From: Lineus longissimus
Taxonomy: Eukaryota > Nemertea > Pilidiophora > Heteronemertea > Lineidae
Direction of reading: 5' to 3'
Assembly (NCBI RefSeq): GCF_910592395.1
Contig: NC_088316.1
Coordinates: 1,178,001 to 1,242,000, forward strand
DNA length: 64,000 bases
Numbering within the stretch: position 1 is the first letter of the stretch; every line of letters begins with the position of its first letter. This document shows, piece by piece, positions 62,401 through 64,000 of this stretch. A program made the translations under genes and the position numbers. The notes beneath the pieces were generated by a model that did no database searches, was not told the origin of the DNA, and saw nothing but the letters and a program-made list of their open reading frames with translations.

Positions 62401-63828
62401 GATACAATGTGCATCTATATGGGTAATGAGTGTGGCCCCAGTGAAGTTCTCACAAGGCAGGAAGACTGCTGGGCCCCAAGCAAAGGGTCTACCCGGGCGA
62501 CTGAAGGGAAGACTACTGGGCCCCAAGCAAAGGGTCTACCCGGGCGACTGAAGGGAAGACTGCTGGGCCCCAAGCAAAGGGTCTACCCCAGGCGACTGAA
62601 GGCACCACTGCTCTGGAGTAACCTAGGAGAATTGTGCGGATGATGAACCAAAAACATAAAGTCCCCCCCAAGGATGCTACACTTGCTTCAGTGGAACGCC
62701 AAGGGGTCTGCGCTAAGAAGGTAGCCCCAATGGGGAGGGACTCCAGAAAGAAAATATTGTCTTCTGACAATTTGTTCCTGCATTTCTATACTTAAAATAT
62801 TCGTCAACCAGTTCTTTTTTTTGCAGATATTTAATGGGTACGTCGTGCGGTGCTGGTAACATGAAGACAGAAGACGATGTATATGAGACAGTAGGCCTCC
62901 GACCACGCCACGCTTACTCCATCCTTGATGTGAAGTGTATCTGTGGAAACAGGTATGTATAACCTCCATAGCGGACACCTCTATTATAGACACTAGTTTT
63001 GGTCCCAAACTGGTTCTCTCCATTCAATTTGACCTCTCTAGGACACTTCCCTATTAAGTACAGCAGTACAGAACTAAGTATACGTTAACCCATGCAGGCC
63101 TGGCTGCTATTGCATGGAAGACCAGTATTTTGACCAAATAGACCATGAGGCTTCTTTGGGAGCACTTTGTTAAACTCGTCCTGTTTCTGTTGCAGATTAC
63201 TGAGGTTGCGTAACCCATGGGGGAAGTTCTCGTGGAAGGGCGACTGGTCGGACACATCACGGAAGTGGGATGATGTCCCACCAGATGTGCGGAGCCAACT
63301 AATGGTACATGGAGCAAACGAGGGGGTGTTCTGGATGTCGCTTGGTGATATGTTGAAGTATGTAGAGCGTTGATTTCATACAAAATAGTGTTAGAAAGTT
63401 ACACCTTTGGTTTCATTTCTTCATGAAATCGAACAGGTGACCAGAGGTGGCAAAGATTGGATCTTCTTGCCCTGGGATAGGCCCCAGGTACATTAAATCT
63501 CAGTTTTATGTCTCATTTATTTGGCCTTACTTTTATCATAACCGTGATGTTTGCATTATAAGCATGAACCACCCCTTATGCTTTTATTTCATTAAGATTA
63601 TGTTGTCAAGATGATTTTAAACGCTAATTGACAAAGTAAGAAGTTTTCATCGTCCATCTTTTCCAGTTATTTTGACAGTATTGACATCTGTAAAGTTCGC
63701 CCCGGTTGGCAGGAGGTTCGACTAGATGGCGCTTTCCCTACGAATGGACAGGGCCCAGTGAGGGCGGCAGCCTTGACCATATTTGAGAACACGCAGGTTG
63801 ATTTTAGCCTCTACCAGAGTGGGGACAG
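59488..63828 (+). CDS. CAPN15: Calpain-15 (SOLH / small optic lobes), 5' part, runs off the window
   Basis: Eight coding exons: 59488-60576, 60986-61191, 61476-61659, 61919-62063, 62280-62355, 62827-62952, 63196-63357 and 63667-63828. Phases are consistent and the last exon ends in a donor, so the gene continues beyond 64000. The start is the ATG at 59488 ([12 protein letters not shown]). Exon 1 encodes five RanBP2-type zinc fingers (W-x-C-x2-C-x10/11-C-x2-C) at Cys 9-26, 80-97, 174-192, 242-259 and 297-314, each beginning WxC. The calpain core follows with catalytic Cys 431 (QGLLGNCW), His 595 (GLRPRHAYS) and Asn 615 (RNPWG), all present. The final exon, with [18 protein letters not shown], begins the region after the protease core. 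Family knowledge: a non-classical cytosolic calpain whose fly orthologue is needed for optic lobe development; the fingers resemble ubiquitin-binding types. Confidence 0.96.
62465..62612. repeat. 47-bp tandem repeat, 3 copies
   Basis: CTGGGCCCCAAGCAAAGGGT then CTACCCGGGCGACTGAAGGG. It lies in the CAPN15 intron between exons 5 and 6 and is GC-rich compared with its surroundings. Confidence 0.85.
62957..63068. mobile_element. TIR element family 1, copy 4 (truncated)
   Basis: CCTCCATAGCGGACACCTCT, then GGTCCCAAACTGGTT and CCATTCAATTTGACCTCTCT, ending near CTATTAAGTACAGCAGTAC. It is in the CAPN15 intron between exons 6 and 7, four bases past the splice donor. Confidence 0.55.
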
Positions 63829-64000
63829 GTAAGGAATGTTTAGCTAAATCCCATGAATTTGATATGTTATTTTATAACATGCTTTATATTCATGCAATAG
63901 ATGATGAGTTTATGGCAAAAATGATTCTCTTACTGCAAAGGTGTGTACAGATATCTCTATCGGAACCTTTGACCAATGAACCAGAGGAAAATGACTCAGG

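Overview
This window is nuclear DNA from an invertebrate animal. The evidence is: genes split by GT-AG introns, animal-only signalling and protease families, hundreds of bases of satellite-like tandem repeats, tRNA-derived SINE-like pieces, decayed non-LTR retrotransposon fragments, and many short inverted-repeat elements. A marine spiralian or an invertebrate deuterostome would fit. The sequence alone does not decide the species.

Three protein-coding genes can be reconstructed with splice phases that agree throughout. (1) TRMT9B, minus strand, 5632 to 1832, four coding exons, 846 residues: a Trm9-type SAM methyltransferase with a long disordered insert. (2) A single GAB-family docking adaptor, minus strand, 57483 to 31500, six coding exons, 706 residues. 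Its first 32 codons lie 18.5 kb upstream of the second coding exon. (3) The 5' part of CAPN15 (SOLH/small optic lobes), plus strand, from 59488 and running off the right edge: five RanBP2-type zinc fingers, then the calpain protease core with its Cys-His-Asn triad intact.

Layout. 1-1831 is the 3' flank of TRMT9B. 1832-5632 is TRMT9B. 5633-19.3 kb is repeat-bearing intergenic DNA. 19.3-23.6 kb on the minus strand holds several coding-like segments with splice signals that may be an unrecognised gene. 24.7-26.2 kb and 27.2-27.9 kb are tandem arrays. 31.5-57.5 kb is the GAB gene; its 18.5-kb intron carries a 34-bp array with an E-box in most units, a LINE fragment and a 48-bp in-frame array. 57.5-59.5 kb is the head-to-head interval between GAB and CAPN15, with a 126-bp inverted repeat at its centre. 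59.5-63.8 kb is CAPN15.

The three genes do not form a pathway. GAB organises receptor tyrosine kinase signalling, CAPN15 is a cytosolic cysteine protease, and TRMT9B belongs to a tRNA-methyltransferase family. GAB and CAPN15 may share a bidirectional promoter region. Each gene would see the same 126-bp sequence in the same orientation upstream of its start, which is the most interesting regulatory feature here. A second unusual feature is a 30-33 bp hairpin insert, found twice, flanked by about 7-bp direct repeats.
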